Counted from the first letter of the stretch, positions 8,981 through 17,362 are shown. The stretch is 64,000 nt of DNA from DASSNR01 sp036278935 (GCA_036278935.1 DASUKA010000025.1:1-64000); one strand, 5' to 3'. Numbers and translations: made by a program. Notes: generated by a model not told the origin, from the letters alone.

Positions 8981-9120
8981 GCGAGAAAGGAGAAAGGAGA
9001 GAGGAGAAAGGCGGTTGTGAGTCGTGAGTTGCGGAACGGCTCTCGGGGGTGAGGGCCGCGCTCACGCGATCCGTTCCTGACCGACTGACCCACTGACCCA
9101 CTCCTTTCTCCTCTCTCACC
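8981..9120. repeat. Modular intergenic palindrome: A-B-core-C'-A'
   Basis: Left arm: purine units of the GGAGAAA type (about 8982-9010), then GTGAGTCGTGAGTTG (module B, about 9014-9031). Core: GGAACGG at 9033-9039 and its exact inverted copy CCGTTCC at 9071-9077. Right arm: module C' (TGACCGACTGACCCACTGAC) then pyrimidine module A' to about 9118. The outer arms are complementary, so a long hairpin can form. It fills the whole gap between the convergent lnt and MBL genes and touches both stop codons. No T-run typical of an intrinsic terminator follows the stem. Confidence 0.8.
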
Positions 9121-9987
9121 TCAGAGCGTCAGCTCGTCCCCTTCCACCGCCGCCATCACCTCCACCGCTCCCCTGCGCGCACGCACCTGCGCCCGGCACA
9201 CGTCCACCCACTCATCGAGCTCGATGTCGGAGCGCTCCGGGTGATGATGAAAGAGCACGAGGCGCTCGACCCCGGCCTCGAGCGCCAGCTCCACCACCTC
9301 GCCGTAGTGCGAGTGTCCCCACCCGCGATGGCGTTCGTACTCCGCCTCCGTGTATGTGGCATCGTGCACGAGCACGCTCGCGCCGCCCACGAATGCCACC
9401 AGCTCGTCGCGCCAGCCCGGGGGCGAGGCGTAGGCCGGTTCGGGCCCGAGCTCGTTGTCGGAGACGTAGACGAGCGTGCCGCTCCCGAGCGTGCCGGCTG
9501 ACAGGCGGTAGCCCGCCGCGCCCCCCGGATGCCGCACCGCCATGGCGCGCACGTCATATCCCGCGAGGTGATGCGGTGTGTTGCCCACGTTGCCGAAGGC
9601 CACCGTCGCTTGCACCGAGGTGAAGGGGACGGGAAAGGCCGCGGGGTCCATCTGATCGCGCACCATGCGCTCCACGGTCGGCCGCAAGCCGGCGATGCTC
9701 CAGATGGTGAGCTGGGTGTCCGGGCGGAAGAGTGGATCGAAAAAGGGGAGCCCCTGGATGTGATCCCAGTGGGTGTGGCTCAGGAAGAGGTCGGCCTGGA
9801 TGGGCTCGCCGAACGTATGCGCCATCAGCGTGCGCCCCAGCTCACGGATGCCGCTGCCCGCGTCGAGTATGGCGAGCGCGCCGCCGTCGGTGCGTACCTC
9901 CACGCAGGGCGTATTCCCGCCGTAGCGGACCGTGTGCGGGCCGGGGGAGGGGATGGAGCCGCGCGTGCCCCAGAACCTGACGCGCAT
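9121..9987 (-). CDS. MBL-fold metallohydrolase (PhnP/RNase Z-like)
   Basis: About 288 residues. The metallo-beta-lactamase motif SHTHWDHIQG supplies the HxHxDH metal ligands. It is preceded by MRVRFWGTRGSIP and GGNTPCVEV, and followed by a distal His/Asp in SVLVHDATY and HSHYGEVVEL, matching cytoplasmic phosphodiesterase-type MBL proteins. ATG 9987 is taken as start; an in-frame GTG at 9993 is equally possible. It is cytoplasmic, with no leader. The substrate is unknown, and cyclic phosphate or nucleotide phosphodiester cleavage is only suggested by fold. Confidence 0.78.
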   Translation of the reverse strand: MRVRFWGTRGSIPSPGPHTVRYGGNTPCVEVRTDGGALAILDAGSGIRELGRTLMAHTFGEPIQADLFLSHTHWDHIQGLPFFDPLFRPDTQLTIWSIAGLRPTVERMVRDQMDPAAFPVPFTSVQATVAFGNVGNTPHHLAGYDVRAMAVRHPGGAAGYRLSAGTLGSGTLVYVSDNELGPEPAYASPPGWRDELVAFVGGASVLVHDATYTEAEYERHRGWGHSHYGEVVELALEAGVERLVLFHHHPERSDIELDEWVDVCRAQVRARRGAVEVMAAVEGDELTL

Positions 9988-10085
9988 GCTCACGCCGCGG
10001 TCCGCGGCGGTGCGTCCTCCCTGCGCGTCCAGCGCAGCGTTGGCCGACGGTTCATGCGATCCACTCGTCCCGCGCCATCGGGGGC

Positions 10086-10790
10086 TCAGTCGCGCGATCG
10101 AGCAAGCGCTTCCAGCGCGGCACGATCGACCAGCGTGATCTGCCGGCGGTGCACCGCGATCATTCCACGATCCTGGAACTGGCGCATGGCACGCGAGACG
10201 GTTTCGCGACTGGCGCCGATCATCTGCGCGATCATCTGGTGCGTGAGCCGCTTCTCGAGCGTCGCGGAGTTGCTCGTAGCGGCGGCGTCCAGCAGCAGCC
10301 GCGCGATGCGGCCATGCACGTCCAGGAGCACCAGGCTGCCAATCTGCTCATCGGCGCGGCGCAGGCGTTTCGAGAGGGCGAGCAGCAGCGCCCAGGCGAC
10401 GGCCGGCGACTCGTTCACCCGGCGCCGGAAGTCCTCGCGAAGCAGCACGATGAGCTGCGAATCCTGCATAGCGATGACGTGCGCTGAGCGGGGTGCGCCG
10501 TCGATGAGCGAGAGCTCGCCGAAGTGTTCGCCCACACCCAGGACGCCGAGGATCACCTCGCGCCCGTCCTCGCCGATGAGCACCACCTTCACGCGCCCCT
10601 GCCGCACCACAAAGAGGGAATCGCCCGGGTCATCCTCAAAGAGAATGACGCTTCCCTTGGGATAGCTCCGCTCGCGCGTCAACTCGGCGAAGCGCACGAG
10701 TTCGGTGTGGTCGAGGCCGGCGAAGAGCGGCACGGTGGCCAGGAAATCGGCGGTCTGCATGGACGACCAGCGGGTTCCGGGGATAGACAT
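10086..10790 (-). CDS. Crp/Fnr family transcriptional regulator
   Basis: A cyclic-nucleotide-binding-like beta-barrel (VPLFAGLDHTELVRFAEL, then GDSLFVVRQGRVKVV and FGELSLIDGAPRSA) is followed by a long dimer helix and a winged helix-turn-helix with the recognition helix in MIGASRETVSRAMRQFQDRG. There is no N-terminal cysteine cluster, so it is not an oxygen-sensing Fnr. The phosphate-binding cassette FGELSLIDGAPRSA is close to that of CRP, so cAMP or another nucleotide is a reasonable ligand. Starts at 10790 and 10760 are both plausible and neither has a clear ribosome site. It is divergent from rpmE with about 110 bases between. Confidence 0.88.
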   Translation of the reverse strand: MSIPGTRWSSMQTADFLATVPLFAGLDHTELVRFAELTRERSYPKGSVILFEDDPGDSLFVVRQGRVKVVLIGEDGREVILGVLGVGEHFGELSLIDGAPRSAHVIAMQDSQLIVLLREDFRRRVNESPAVAWALLLALSKRLRRADEQIGSLVLLDVHGRIARLLLDAAATSNSATLEKRLTHQMIAQMIGASRETVSRAMRQFQDRGMIAVHRRQITLVDRAALEALARSRD

Positions 10791-10902
10791 GAGGAGGAGC
10801 TTACGGGTGCCCGCGCGCGCTGTCAATTCGCGCGGAAAACGCGGCTGGTTTCCGGCGCCAGGATTCCTTATATTTCTCAGCTACTCGAAAGTCGAGGGAC
10901 CA

Positions 10903-11106
10903 GTGAAGAAAAGCATTCATCCGCAATATGCGACGGCCGTGGTCAAATGCGCGTGTGGCAACACGTTCACCACGCGCTCCACGCGGGCCGAGATCCATAC
11001 CGATATCTGCTCCAACTGCCACCCATTCTTCACGGGCAAGCAGAAGCTGGTGGATACGGCGGGTCGAGTTGAGCGGTTCCGCCAGAAGTACGGGACGCCG
11101 CGCTGA
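10903..11106 (+). CDS. rpmE: 50S ribosomal protein L31
   Basis: L31 sits in the central protuberance and bridges the subunits. The 67-residue length is normal. The zinc-type cysteines are present as CAC near residue 16 and CSNC near residue 37, so this is the C+ (zinc-binding) form. Start is GTG 10903; the longer open frame upstream overlaps the divergent regulator gene. A TATATT-like sequence lies about 30 bases upstream and could be a -10 element, but no clear -35 is seen. prfA follows with overlap of the stop region, the start of a seven-gene operon. Confidence 0.93.
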   Translation: MKKSIHPQYATAVVKCACGNTFTTRSTRAEIHTDICSNCHPFFTGKQKLVDTAGRVERFRQKYGTPR

Positions 11107-12167
11107 GCATTCGCGAGCGGCTCACGGAGGCGCTGGCACGCGCCGATGAGGTGGAGCGGGCGCTGGCGAATCCGACCACCGCCCGCGATCCGGCGCAGTT
11201 GGCCGAGTTGGGGCGGGAGCACCGCCGGCTCGCACCGGTGGTCGAGTTGGCGGCCCGGCTCCGAAAGTCCGAAAACGAGCTCGCGCAGGCACGCGAGCTC
11301 GTTGCCATTGATGACCCTGAGCTCGCCGAGGAGGTACGGGCGGAAGAGGAGCGGCTGCTCGCGGCCATCGCGGAGACGGAACGCCGGCTCCGCCCGCTGC
11401 TCACTCCGCACGATCCGCTGGATGATCGGAGTGCGATCGTGGAGATCCGCGCCGGAACGGGGGGCGACGAAGCGGCCCTCTTTGCCGCCGACCTGTACCG
11501 CATGTACACCCGCTTTGCCGAGCGGCGCCGCTGGCGCATCGAGGTACTCTCGCACTCCGAGGGGGCGCTCGGCGGCGTCAAGGAAGTGATCTTCGCGGTG
11601 AAGGGCAGCGGGGCCTTTGGCGCAATGCGCTGGGAATCTGGCGTGCACCGCGTGCAGCGCGTGCCGCTCACCGAGGCGCAGGGGCGCATCCATACCTCGG
11701 CCGCCACCGTGGCCGTGCTGCCCGAGGCGGAGGAGGTGGACGTGAAGATCGAGGAGAAGGACATCCGCATTGACGTCTTCCGCTCGTCGGGGCCGGGTGG
11801 GCAGAGCGTGAACACCACCGACTCCGCGGTGCGCATCACGCATCTTCCCACTGGGATCGTGGTCAGCCAGCAGGACCAGAAATCACAGCTCCAGAACAAG
11901 CTCAAGGCGCTTGAAGTGCTGCGCGCGCGGCTGCTCGACCGTCGGCTGGCGGAGCAGGAGGCCGAACGCTCGCGGCTGCGGCGCACTCAGGTGGGCACCG
12001 GAGACCGCTCGGCGAAGATCCGCACCTACAACTTTCCGCAGAACCGCATCACGGATCATCGCATCGGCTTCACGATCCACGAACTTGGCCGCACGCTGGA
12101 TGGCGAGATCGAGCCGTTGATCGAGGCGTTGGCGATGGCGGGCGTGGAGGAGCGGCTGCATGAGTGA
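11103..12167 (+). CDS. prfA: Peptide chain release factor 1 (possible non-AUG/GUG start)
   Basis: RF1 reads UAA and UAG and triggers peptide release. The catalytic GGQ is in SSGPGGQSVNTTDSAVRI, and EIRAGTGGDEAALF marks the preceding domain. The first canonical start in frame is GTG 11151, but the frame upstream encodes SIRERLTEALARADEVERAL, which lines up with helix 1 of known RF1 proteins. The start is therefore probably CTG 11103, overlapping the rpmE stop as CTGA, or possibly ATT 11109. Neither has a strong ribosome site, so coupling to rpmE translation is likely. The 3' end overlaps prmC. Confidence 0.9.
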   Translation: MSIRERLTEALARADEVERALANPTTARDPAQLAELGREHRRLAPVVELAARLRKSENELAQARELVAIDDPELAEEVRAEEERLLAAIAETERRLRPLLTPHDPLDDRSAIVEIRAGTGGDEAALFAADLYRMYTRFAERRRWRIEVLSHSEGALGGVKEVIFAVKGSGAFGAMRWESGVHRVQRVPLTEAQGRIHTSAATVAVLPEAEEVDVKIEEKDIRIDVFRSSGPGGQSVNTTDSAVRITHLPTGIVVSQQDQKSQLQNKLKALEVLRARLLDRRLAEQEAERSRLRRTQVGTGDRSAKIRTYNFPQNRITDHRIGFTIHELGRTLDGEIEPLIEALAMAGVEERLHE

Positions 12168-13161
12168 GGAACGGACGGGAGTCGGGAGTCGGGTGTCGGG
12201 TAGGCGGGGGGAGAGCTCCGCTCGTCTCGGCCGTGGCACAACACACAGCTCACACCTCACAACCCAGAACTCACAACTCACTTCTCTCCCCCGCCTTTCA
12301 TGCACCGTCGAGGCGCTGTTGGCGGATCTCACCGCTATTCTCACGGCGGGTGGAGTGGAGCAGGCGCGCGAGGAGGCGCGGGATATCGTAGCCGCCGTGC
12401 ATGACGAAACGCGATTCTGGCCGACGCTCAATCCCGGGCGGATCGTGGAGTCGGTGCAGGAGGCGCGGGCGCTTCGCGCGGCGCGGCTGCGCGCGGCGGG
12501 CGCTCCCTTCGCCTACGCCGTTGGCCGGGCCGCGTTCCGGTTCCTGACGCTGGATGTGGACGAGCGCGTGCTCATTCCGCGGCAGGAGACGGAGCAGTTG
12601 GTGCAGGCCGTGCTGGAGTGCGCTGCGGGCCATACGGGAGGGGTGGCGGTGGACATCGGCACCGGTTCGGGGGCTATCGCCCTCGCGCTGGCGAGTGAAG
12701 GGTGCTTCGAGCGGGTGATCGCGACGGACGTGTCGCTGGGCGCGCTGGAGGTTGCGCGGCAAAACGCGCAGCGTCTCGCCCCGGTGCTCCGCTGCCCGGT
12801 CGAGCTGCGCGCCGGCTCGCTGCTCGCACCTCTGGCGGGCGTGCGGGCGGCCGTGGTGGTCTCGAATCCTCCGTATATCGCTGCCGGTGAGGCACCGGAG
12901 TTGCCCTCATCCGTGCGCGATTGGGAGCCGCCCGTCGCGCTCTTCAGCGGCGTGGACGGGATGGCGGCAACCTTGCACCTCATCCGCGCCGCCGCGCCGC
13001 TGCTCGAACCGGGCGGTTTGCTGGCACTCGAGGTGGATGTACGTCGTGCATCGCTCGCCGTCGCGGCGGCAGAGGCGAGCGGCGACTATGCGCAAGTCTC
13101 CCTGCGACTCGACCTCGCGGGGCGTGAACGAATCCTGCTGGCAACACGGAAGGCATCATGA
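12160..13161 (+). CDS. prmC: Release factor glutamine methyltransferase PrmC (N-terminus altered by a repeat)
   Basis: PrmC methylates the Gln of the GGQ motif in release factors, which suits its place directly after prfA. The N-terminal helical domain runs from ALLADLTAIL. The SAM motif VAVDIGTGSGAIALALA and the catalytic NPPY in VVVSNPPYIAAGE are intact. The ATG at 12160 overlaps the prfA stop, as expected for the ancestral start. The next 45 or so codons, however, translate a repeat element (12173-12300) and have no similarity to PrmC. The only in-frame alternative near the true domain start is TTG 12319. Either the protein carries a repeat-encoded leader or it starts at TTG. Confidence 0.9.
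   Translation: MSEERTGVGSRVSGRRGESSARLGRGTTHSSHLTTQNSQLTSLPRLSCTVEALLADLTAILTAGGVEQAREEARDIVAAVHDETRFWPTLNPGRIVESVQEARALRAARLRAAGAPFAYAVGRAAFRFLTLDVDERVLIPRQETEQLVQAVLECAAGHTGGVAVDIGTGSGAIALALASEGCFERVIATDVSLGALEVARQNAQRLAPVLRCPVELRAGSLLAPLAGVRAAVVVSNPPYIAAGEAPELPSSVRDWEPPVALFSGVDGMAATLHLIRAAAPLLEPGGLLALEVDVRRASLAVAAAEASGDYAQVSLRLDLAGRERILLATRKAS
12173..12300. repeat. Modular intergenic palindrome inside the 5' end of prmC: D-core-B'-A'
   Basis: Left arm D has GGG runs at 12177, 12184, 12191 and 12198 with 4-base spacers. The core has CTCCGCTCGTCTCGGCCGTG. Right arm B' has CTCACAACTCAC units (about 12248-12281), and A' ends in CTCTCCCCCGCCTTTC. It starts 6 bases after the prfA stop and lies within the open frame of prmC. 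The four evenly spaced GGG runs form a classic G-quadruplex motif on the mRNA-like strand. Confidence 0.75.
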
Positions 13162-13517
13162 GCACACTGGAAGACAAAGCAAGGGAGCTGGGGCGCCTCG
13201 TTGGACAGAGCGGGGAATACCAGGCGGTCAAGCGCGCGAGCGATGCGCTGAACGAGGACCGGGAAGCGGTGGCCGTGCTGCGGCAGATGGAGCAGCTTCG
13301 CACGGATGCCCAGCAGATGATCGAGCGTGGGGAACAGCCCGGCGCCGACATGGAGCAGCGCCTCGACGAACTCCTCCAGCAGGTGCAGAGCAACGTGCGC
13401 TACCAGAACATGATTATCGCACAGGAGAACTTCGACAAGGTCATGCTGCGCGTGAACGAGTGGATTCTCGAGGGCATTCGCAAGGGTGCCGCGAGCCCCA
13501 TCATCACGCTCGGCTGA
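13158..13517 (+). CDS. YlbF/YmcA family protein
   Basis: A 119-residue, almost entirely helical protein with the YlbF-family (former DUF964) pattern: KARELGRLVGQSGEYQAVKRA at the start and LLQQVQSNVRYQNMIIAQENFDKVM near residue 75-100. In Bacillus, YlbF, YmcA and YaaT form a complex that affects RNase Y-dependent mRNA processing. Whether that applies here is unknown. It overlaps prmC by ATGA and precedes tmk by 4 bases, within the rpmE operon. Confidence 0.8.
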   Translation: MSTLEDKARELGRLVGQSGEYQAVKRASDALNEDREAVAVLRQMEQLRTDAQQMIERGEQPGADMEQRLDELLQQVQSNVRYQNMIIAQENFDKVMLRVNEWILEGIRKGAASPIITLG

Positions 13518-13521
13518 TACG

Positions 13522-14217
13522 ATGCGTGGCCGGCTGATCGTCTTCGAGGGCGCCGAAGGGGCGGGGAAGACCACCCAGATCGGCCGCCTCTCGATCGCGC
13601 TGTCGGCGCTCGGCGTGCCCCACACGGCAATGCGCGAGCCGGGCGGCACGCCACTGGGCGACGAGATTCGTCGTCTCCTGCTCGATCCCGCGCGGGAGAT
13701 GGCGCCGCGCACGGAGGCGCTGCTCTTCCTGGCATCGCGCGCACAGCTGGTCGCGGACGAATTGCGGCCACGGCTCGCTGCGGGCGAGCTGCTGCTGCTC
13801 GACCGCTTCGTGCTGTCGACGTACGCGTATCAGGTGGCCGGCCGCGGGTTGCCGGAGCACGAGGTGCGCTGCGCCAACGCGCTCGCCACCGCATCGCTCG
13901 TCCCCGATGTCACGCTGGTGCTCGGGGTGCCGGCGGCGGAGCGCCAGGTCCGCGCGGCGCGGCGCGGCGCATCCGATCGCATGGAGCGCGCGGGGGCGGC
14001 ATTTCACGATCGTGTCGAGCACGCGTTCAGCGCGTTCCTCGAACCGGCCTGGCAGGCGGCACATCCCGAATGTGGGCCGCTGGTTTCCGTGAACGGCGCC
14101 GGAGCGGAAGACGAGGTGTTCGCGCAGGTGGCGGAGGTGCTGGCTCGGCGCTGGCCTGAAACCTTTGCGAGGCTCCGAGGGTCTTATCCCTCAGCTTCTC
14201 CCATTCCGAGGTCGTAA
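13522..14217 (+). CDS. tmk: Thymidylate kinase
   Basis: Tmk phosphorylates dTMP to dTDP. The P-loop FEGAEGAGKTT is at residues 8-18, followed by the substrate-side REPGGTPLGDEIR motif, LLLLDRFVLSTYAYQ (DRY-like DRF) and the LID region RQVRAARRGASDRME. The start at ATG 13522 leaves the usual short N-terminus; an upstream in-frame ATG at 13486 lies within the preceding gene. At 231 residues it is slightly long because of a C-terminal tail. The stop TAA shares a base with the next ATG. Confidence 0.95.
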   Translation: MRGRLIVFEGAEGAGKTTQIGRLSIALSALGVPHTAMREPGGTPLGDEIRRLLLDPAREMAPRTEALLFLASRAQLVADELRPRLAAGELLLLDRFVLSTYAYQVAGRGLPEHEVRCANALATASLVPDVTLVLGVPAAERQVRAARRGASDRMERAGAAFHDRVEHAFSAFLEPAWQAAHPECGPLVSVNGAGAEDEVFAQVAEVLARRWPETFARLRGSYPSASPIPRS

Positions 14218-15842
14218 TGCGCTCCCGTGCCTTCATCGCGCTCGCCGCGCTCGGCGGCGTGCTCGTGACCGGCGGCTGGCTGCTCCAGCGCGGCCTCTCC
14301 CGCAGCGACGACGTCTACACCGACACGCAGCTCTTCGACGATGTGCTCACACATGTGCAGCACGACTTCGTGGACTCCGTCGCGGTGCCAGTGCTGTACC
14401 GGAAGGCCGCGATCGGGCTGGTGAACCAGCTGCACGATCCGCACTCCGTGTATCTCACGAAGGACGCCCTCTCCCAGCTTGCCGTGAGCACGTCGGGCAC
14501 CTACGGCGGACTCGGCATTCAGGTGGACGTGCGTGACGACTGGATCACCATCATCGCCCCGCTGCCCGGAACGCCCGCCGAGCGTGCCGGCATTCAGGCG
14601 GGCGACCGGATCGTGGCGATCGACGGCAAGTCCACCGCCGGGTGGGCCCCGGACGATGCAGTCAAGGCGTTGCGCGGCAAGACGGGAACGGCGGTCCATC
14701 TTACCGTGGAGCGCCCCGGGGTGGCGGCCGCAATCCCCTTCACGATCACGCGCAGCGTGATTCGCGTGCATTCGGTGCGCCACACGCTCATGCTCAACGA
14801 CAGCGTGGGCTACGTCGACCTCACCATCTTCAGCGAAGAGAGCGCTGACGAGCTGCGCAGCGCCATCCGCACGTTGCGCGAGCGCGGAGCCCGAACGGTG
14901 CTGCTCGATCTCCGGAACAACCCGGGCGGGTTGCTCGAGCAGGGAGTCGACGTGGCCGATCTCTTCCTCGATTCGGCGCAGACGATCGTCTCGATGCGCG
15001 GCCGCACGGCCGACGCCACGGCGCGCTTTGCCGATAGCGCGCCGCAGCAATGGCCCCATCTCACGCTCGTGGTGCTGGTGAACGGCGGCAGTGCGAGCGC
15101 TTCCGAGATCGTGACTGGAGCGCTGCAGGATCACGACCGGGCGGTGGTGGTCGGGAGCCCCACCTATGGAAAGGGGAGCGCACAGCGGGTCTTCCCTCTC
15201 TTCGATGGCAGTGCGGTCAAGCTCACCACCGCGCGCTGGTACACGCCGTCCGGCCGAAGCATCCAGCGGCATCGTCAAGTTCCGGGCGACGAGGACGAGC
15301 TGGGCGGTGCGCCCGATTCCTCCGCGACCGCCGCGAAGAGCCCGACGCTCTACCACACGGACGACGGGCGCGTGGTGCACGGTGGCGGCGGGATCACGCC
15401 GGACGTCGTCGTGGCGAGCGCTGACTCGCTGAATGGAACGCTCGGGTTCTGGCGCAAGGTCGGCAACGACATTCCTCGCTTCCGCGATGTGCTGGCCGAT
15501 TATGCGGCATCGCTGCATGCCAGCAAGCGCATCACTTCGCCGGACTTCACCATCACACCAGCCATGCGGACGGCGTTCTGGCAGCGCCTCCACCGGAAGG
15601 GCGTGACCATCAGCAAGAGCGCGTTCGACTCGGCGAGCGGCGCGGTGAACGAGATCATGGCGGACCAGATCGCGCGCGATCTGTTCGGTCCGGACGCCGA
15701 GTTCCGCCGGCAGCTGCACGACGATCGCGTCGTCGATGCAGCGTTGCGTCTCGTCAAGGGCGCCACGGATGAGCACGAGCTGATCAGCCGGGCCGCACGA
15801 CTCCATAGCGCACCGCAGGAAGGCACTCCAGCGGCCAAATGA
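14217..15842 (+). CDS. S41 family C-terminal processing peptidase
   Basis: Membrane-anchored tail-specific protease of 541 residues. A hydrophobic N-terminal anchor (AFIALAALGGVLVTGGWLL) is followed by a PDZ domain (GGLGIQVDV to GTPAERAGIQAGDRIVAIDG). The S41 catalytic core has Ser in NGGSASASEIVTGAL and Lys in GSPTYGKGSAQ. The C-terminal extension of about 150 residues after HGGGGITPDVVV is helical. It probably acts in the periplasm on envelope proteins. It is coupled to tmk upstream (TAATG) and to the DUF2520 gene downstream (ATGA). Confidence 0.92.
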   Translation: MRSRAFIALAALGGVLVTGGWLLQRGLSRSDDVYTDTQLFDDVLTHVQHDFVDSVAVPVLYRKAAIGLVNQLHDPHSVYLTKDALSQLAVSTSGTYGGLGIQVDVRDDWITIIAPLPGTPAERAGIQAGDRIVAIDGKSTAGWAPDDAVKALRGKTGTAVHLTVERPGVAAAIPFTITRSVIRVHSVRHTLMLNDSVGYVDLTIFSEESADELRSAIRTLRERGARTVLLDLRNNPGGLLEQGVDVADLFLDSAQTIVSMRGRTADATARFADSAPQQWPHLTLVVLVNGGSASASEIVTGALQDHDRAVVVGSPTYGKGSAQRVFPLFDGSAVKLTTARWYTPSGRSIQRHRQVPGDEDELGGAPDSSATAAKSPTLYHTDDGRVVHGGGGITPDVVVASADSLNGTLGFWRKVGNDIPRFRDVLADYAASLHASKRITSPDFTITPAMRTAFWQRLHRKGVTISKSAFDSASGAVNEIMADQIARDLFGPDAEFRRQLHDDRVVDAALRLVKGATDEHELISRAARLHSAPQEGTPAAK

Positions 15843-16678
15843 GCGAACGCATTTTCATTCAGGGCGCGGGCCGGGCCGGATTAGGGCTCGCCCGCGCACT
15901 TCGTGCATCCGGGGCGGACGTCGCCGGTGTGCACGGAAGGCACAACCCGGGTGGCTTGGACGGCGTGACGACCGGTGCGCTTCCCGCCGCCCTGCGCGAG
16001 GCGGGCGTGGTCCTGGTGGCGGTGCGCGATGCCCAGATCGACGAGGCGGTGGCCGAGTTGGTGGCCGCGGGGCTGATGCCGGGTGCCGTCGTGCTGCACC
16101 TGAGCGGGAGCGCCCAGCCCGAATCATTCGGCACGCTGCGCGAGCGCGGCAACCCGTGCGGGACCTTTCATCCACTCCTTCCCCTGGCGGATCCCTCGCG
16201 TGCGCCGGCGCTTTTCCGCGGCGCATGGATCGGAATCGATGGCGATGCCGGCGCACGGCGTACGGCGTGTGCGCTGGCCGCGCGGCTGGGCGCGCACACG
16301 CTGGAGATTCCAGCCGGGGAGAAAGCCCGCTACCACGCAGCGGCGGTGATGGCGTCCAACTTTCCCGTGGTGCTGCTCGCGCTCGCCGAGCGCCTGCTCC
16401 GCTCGACGGGCGTGGATGCGGAAACGGCACACAGCGCGCTGCGTCCGCTCTTCCATGCGGCCGCCGAGAATGTGGGTGCGCAGGGAGCGGCCCGCGCGCT
16501 CACGGGCCCCGTGGTTCGCGGCGACGCCCAGACCGTTCGCGCGCATCTGGATGCTCTGCGTAGCGATGCCGAGATGGCGGACGTGTACCGCGCCCTGGCG
16601 CGCGCCGCCGTGGACGTGGCGCGCGGTGCCGGCGCGGACGACGAGAAGTTGCGGGAGATCCTGGCGCTCGTGCGCTGA
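15839..16678 (+). CDS. Rossmann-fold plus DUF2520 dehydrogenase-like protein
   Basis: 279 residues with an N-terminal nucleotide-binding fold (IFIQGAGRAGLGLARALRASG, residues 5-25, with GxGxxG) and a C-terminal helical DUF2520 domain (KARYHAAAVMASNFPVVLLALAERLL). The pattern resembles F420/NADP or short dehydrogenases of the ketopantoate-reductase type, and the GTFHPLLPL segment is typical of the family. The cofactor may be NADP. No substrate is known. It is the last gene of the rpmE operon, converging on lolA with 21 bases between. Confidence 0.8.
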   Translation: MSERIFIQGAGRAGLGLARALRASGADVAGVHGRHNPGGLDGVTTGALPAALREAGVVLVAVRDAQIDEAVAELVAAGLMPGAVVLHLSGSAQPESFGTLRERGNPCGTFHPLLPLADPSRAPALFRGAWIGIDGDAGARRTACALAARLGAHTLEIPAGEKARYHAAAVMASNFPVVLLALAERLLRSTGVDAETAHSALRPLFHAAAENVGAQGAARALTGPVVRGDAQTVRAHLDALRSDAEMADVYRALARAAVDVARGAGADDEKLREILALVR

Positions 16679-16699
16679 GCCGGCGCGCGGAGAAACGGT

Positions 16700-17362
16700 C
16701 TAGATGCCCGTGTGGGTCTGGTCGTACACGTGCACGCCCTTGGGGACTTTGAATGTGAAGGCGTCGGCGTCCAGTGGACCGTTCGTCGTGATGGAAAACA
16801 GCGTAACGGTGCGGACGACGCCGCTCGCCTCGACGGTCTTCACCTGCCGCACCAATCCGCCGCGATCATCCACCCACACCGTCGCCTTGCTGAAGGGCAT
16901 GGGTCGCTTCGGCACGAGCACTGCCGCGTGTGTCGCGTGACCCGCGATCACCGCGACGCCGCCATCCGAAATGCTATAGCGCGTTGTGGCTGAATCGAGA
17001 AACTGTGCGGTCACATCCGGAATGCCCGCGGCGCTGGCGCCCGCGTTCGTCTTGATCACCTGCCCAGGGTTCGTGCTCGGCAGGTAGAGCCAGACCACCC
17101 GTCCATCGGAGACGATGCGGTCGCCGTCGGGCTGCGTGAAGCGAATATCGATGCGGCCGGGCGGGCGGGTCTGAATCTCTCCACGCGCGTGTGCGGTGGT
17201 ATCGAGCACCGGGCTCTGGATGACCTGCGTGAAGGACGCGCGCTCGGTCTTGATGTGCGCGTACGTCACGACCGCTCGGTGCACGACTGCCTCCGGCGAT
17301 TGCGCCGCGAGCGGGAACGCGGAGAGGCATATGGCGAAGACGGCGACGAGAGGAGCGCGCAT
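16700..17362 (-). CDS. lolA: Outer-membrane lipoprotein carrier LolA
   Basis: LolA shuttles lipoproteins through the periplasm. 220 residues with signal peptide (MRAPLVAVFAICLSAFPLAAQ), then the LolA fold: ERASFTQVIQSPVLD, GEIQTRPPGRIDIRF, DGDRIVSDGRVVWLYLP and a C-terminal VRTVTLFSITTNGPLDADAFTFKVPKG. ATG 17362 is chosen because it gives a proper leader. Further upstream the open frame runs into a repeat element. It follows aroF in the same direction, separated by that 100-base element. Confidence 0.88.
   Translation of the reverse strand: MRAPLVAVFAICLSAFPLAAQSPEAVVHRAVVTYAHIKTERASFTQVIQSPVLDTTAHARGEIQTRPPGRIDIRFTQPDGDRIVSDGRVVWLYLPSTNPGQVIKTNAGASAAGIPDVTAQFLDSATTRYSISDGGVAVIAGHATHAAVLVPKRPMPFSKATVWVDDRGGLVRQVKTVEASGVVRTVTLFSITTNGPLDADAFTFKVPKGVHVYDQTHTGI

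Noticed and set aside
8981..9120. Tandem short units resembling a CRISPR or a simple microsatellite
   Set aside because: Units are 7-8 nt and form inverted arms around a conserved core. There are no 25-37 nt repeats or spacers, and no cas genes.
10085..10791. Fnr-type oxygen sensor
   Set aside because: No N-terminal cysteine motif for an iron-sulfur cluster. The ligand site is CRP-like.
12160..12312. The prmC leader as a signal peptide or domain
   Set aside because: The translation follows the repeat unit pattern and has no hydrophobic core or cleavage site. It is the repeat element in frame.
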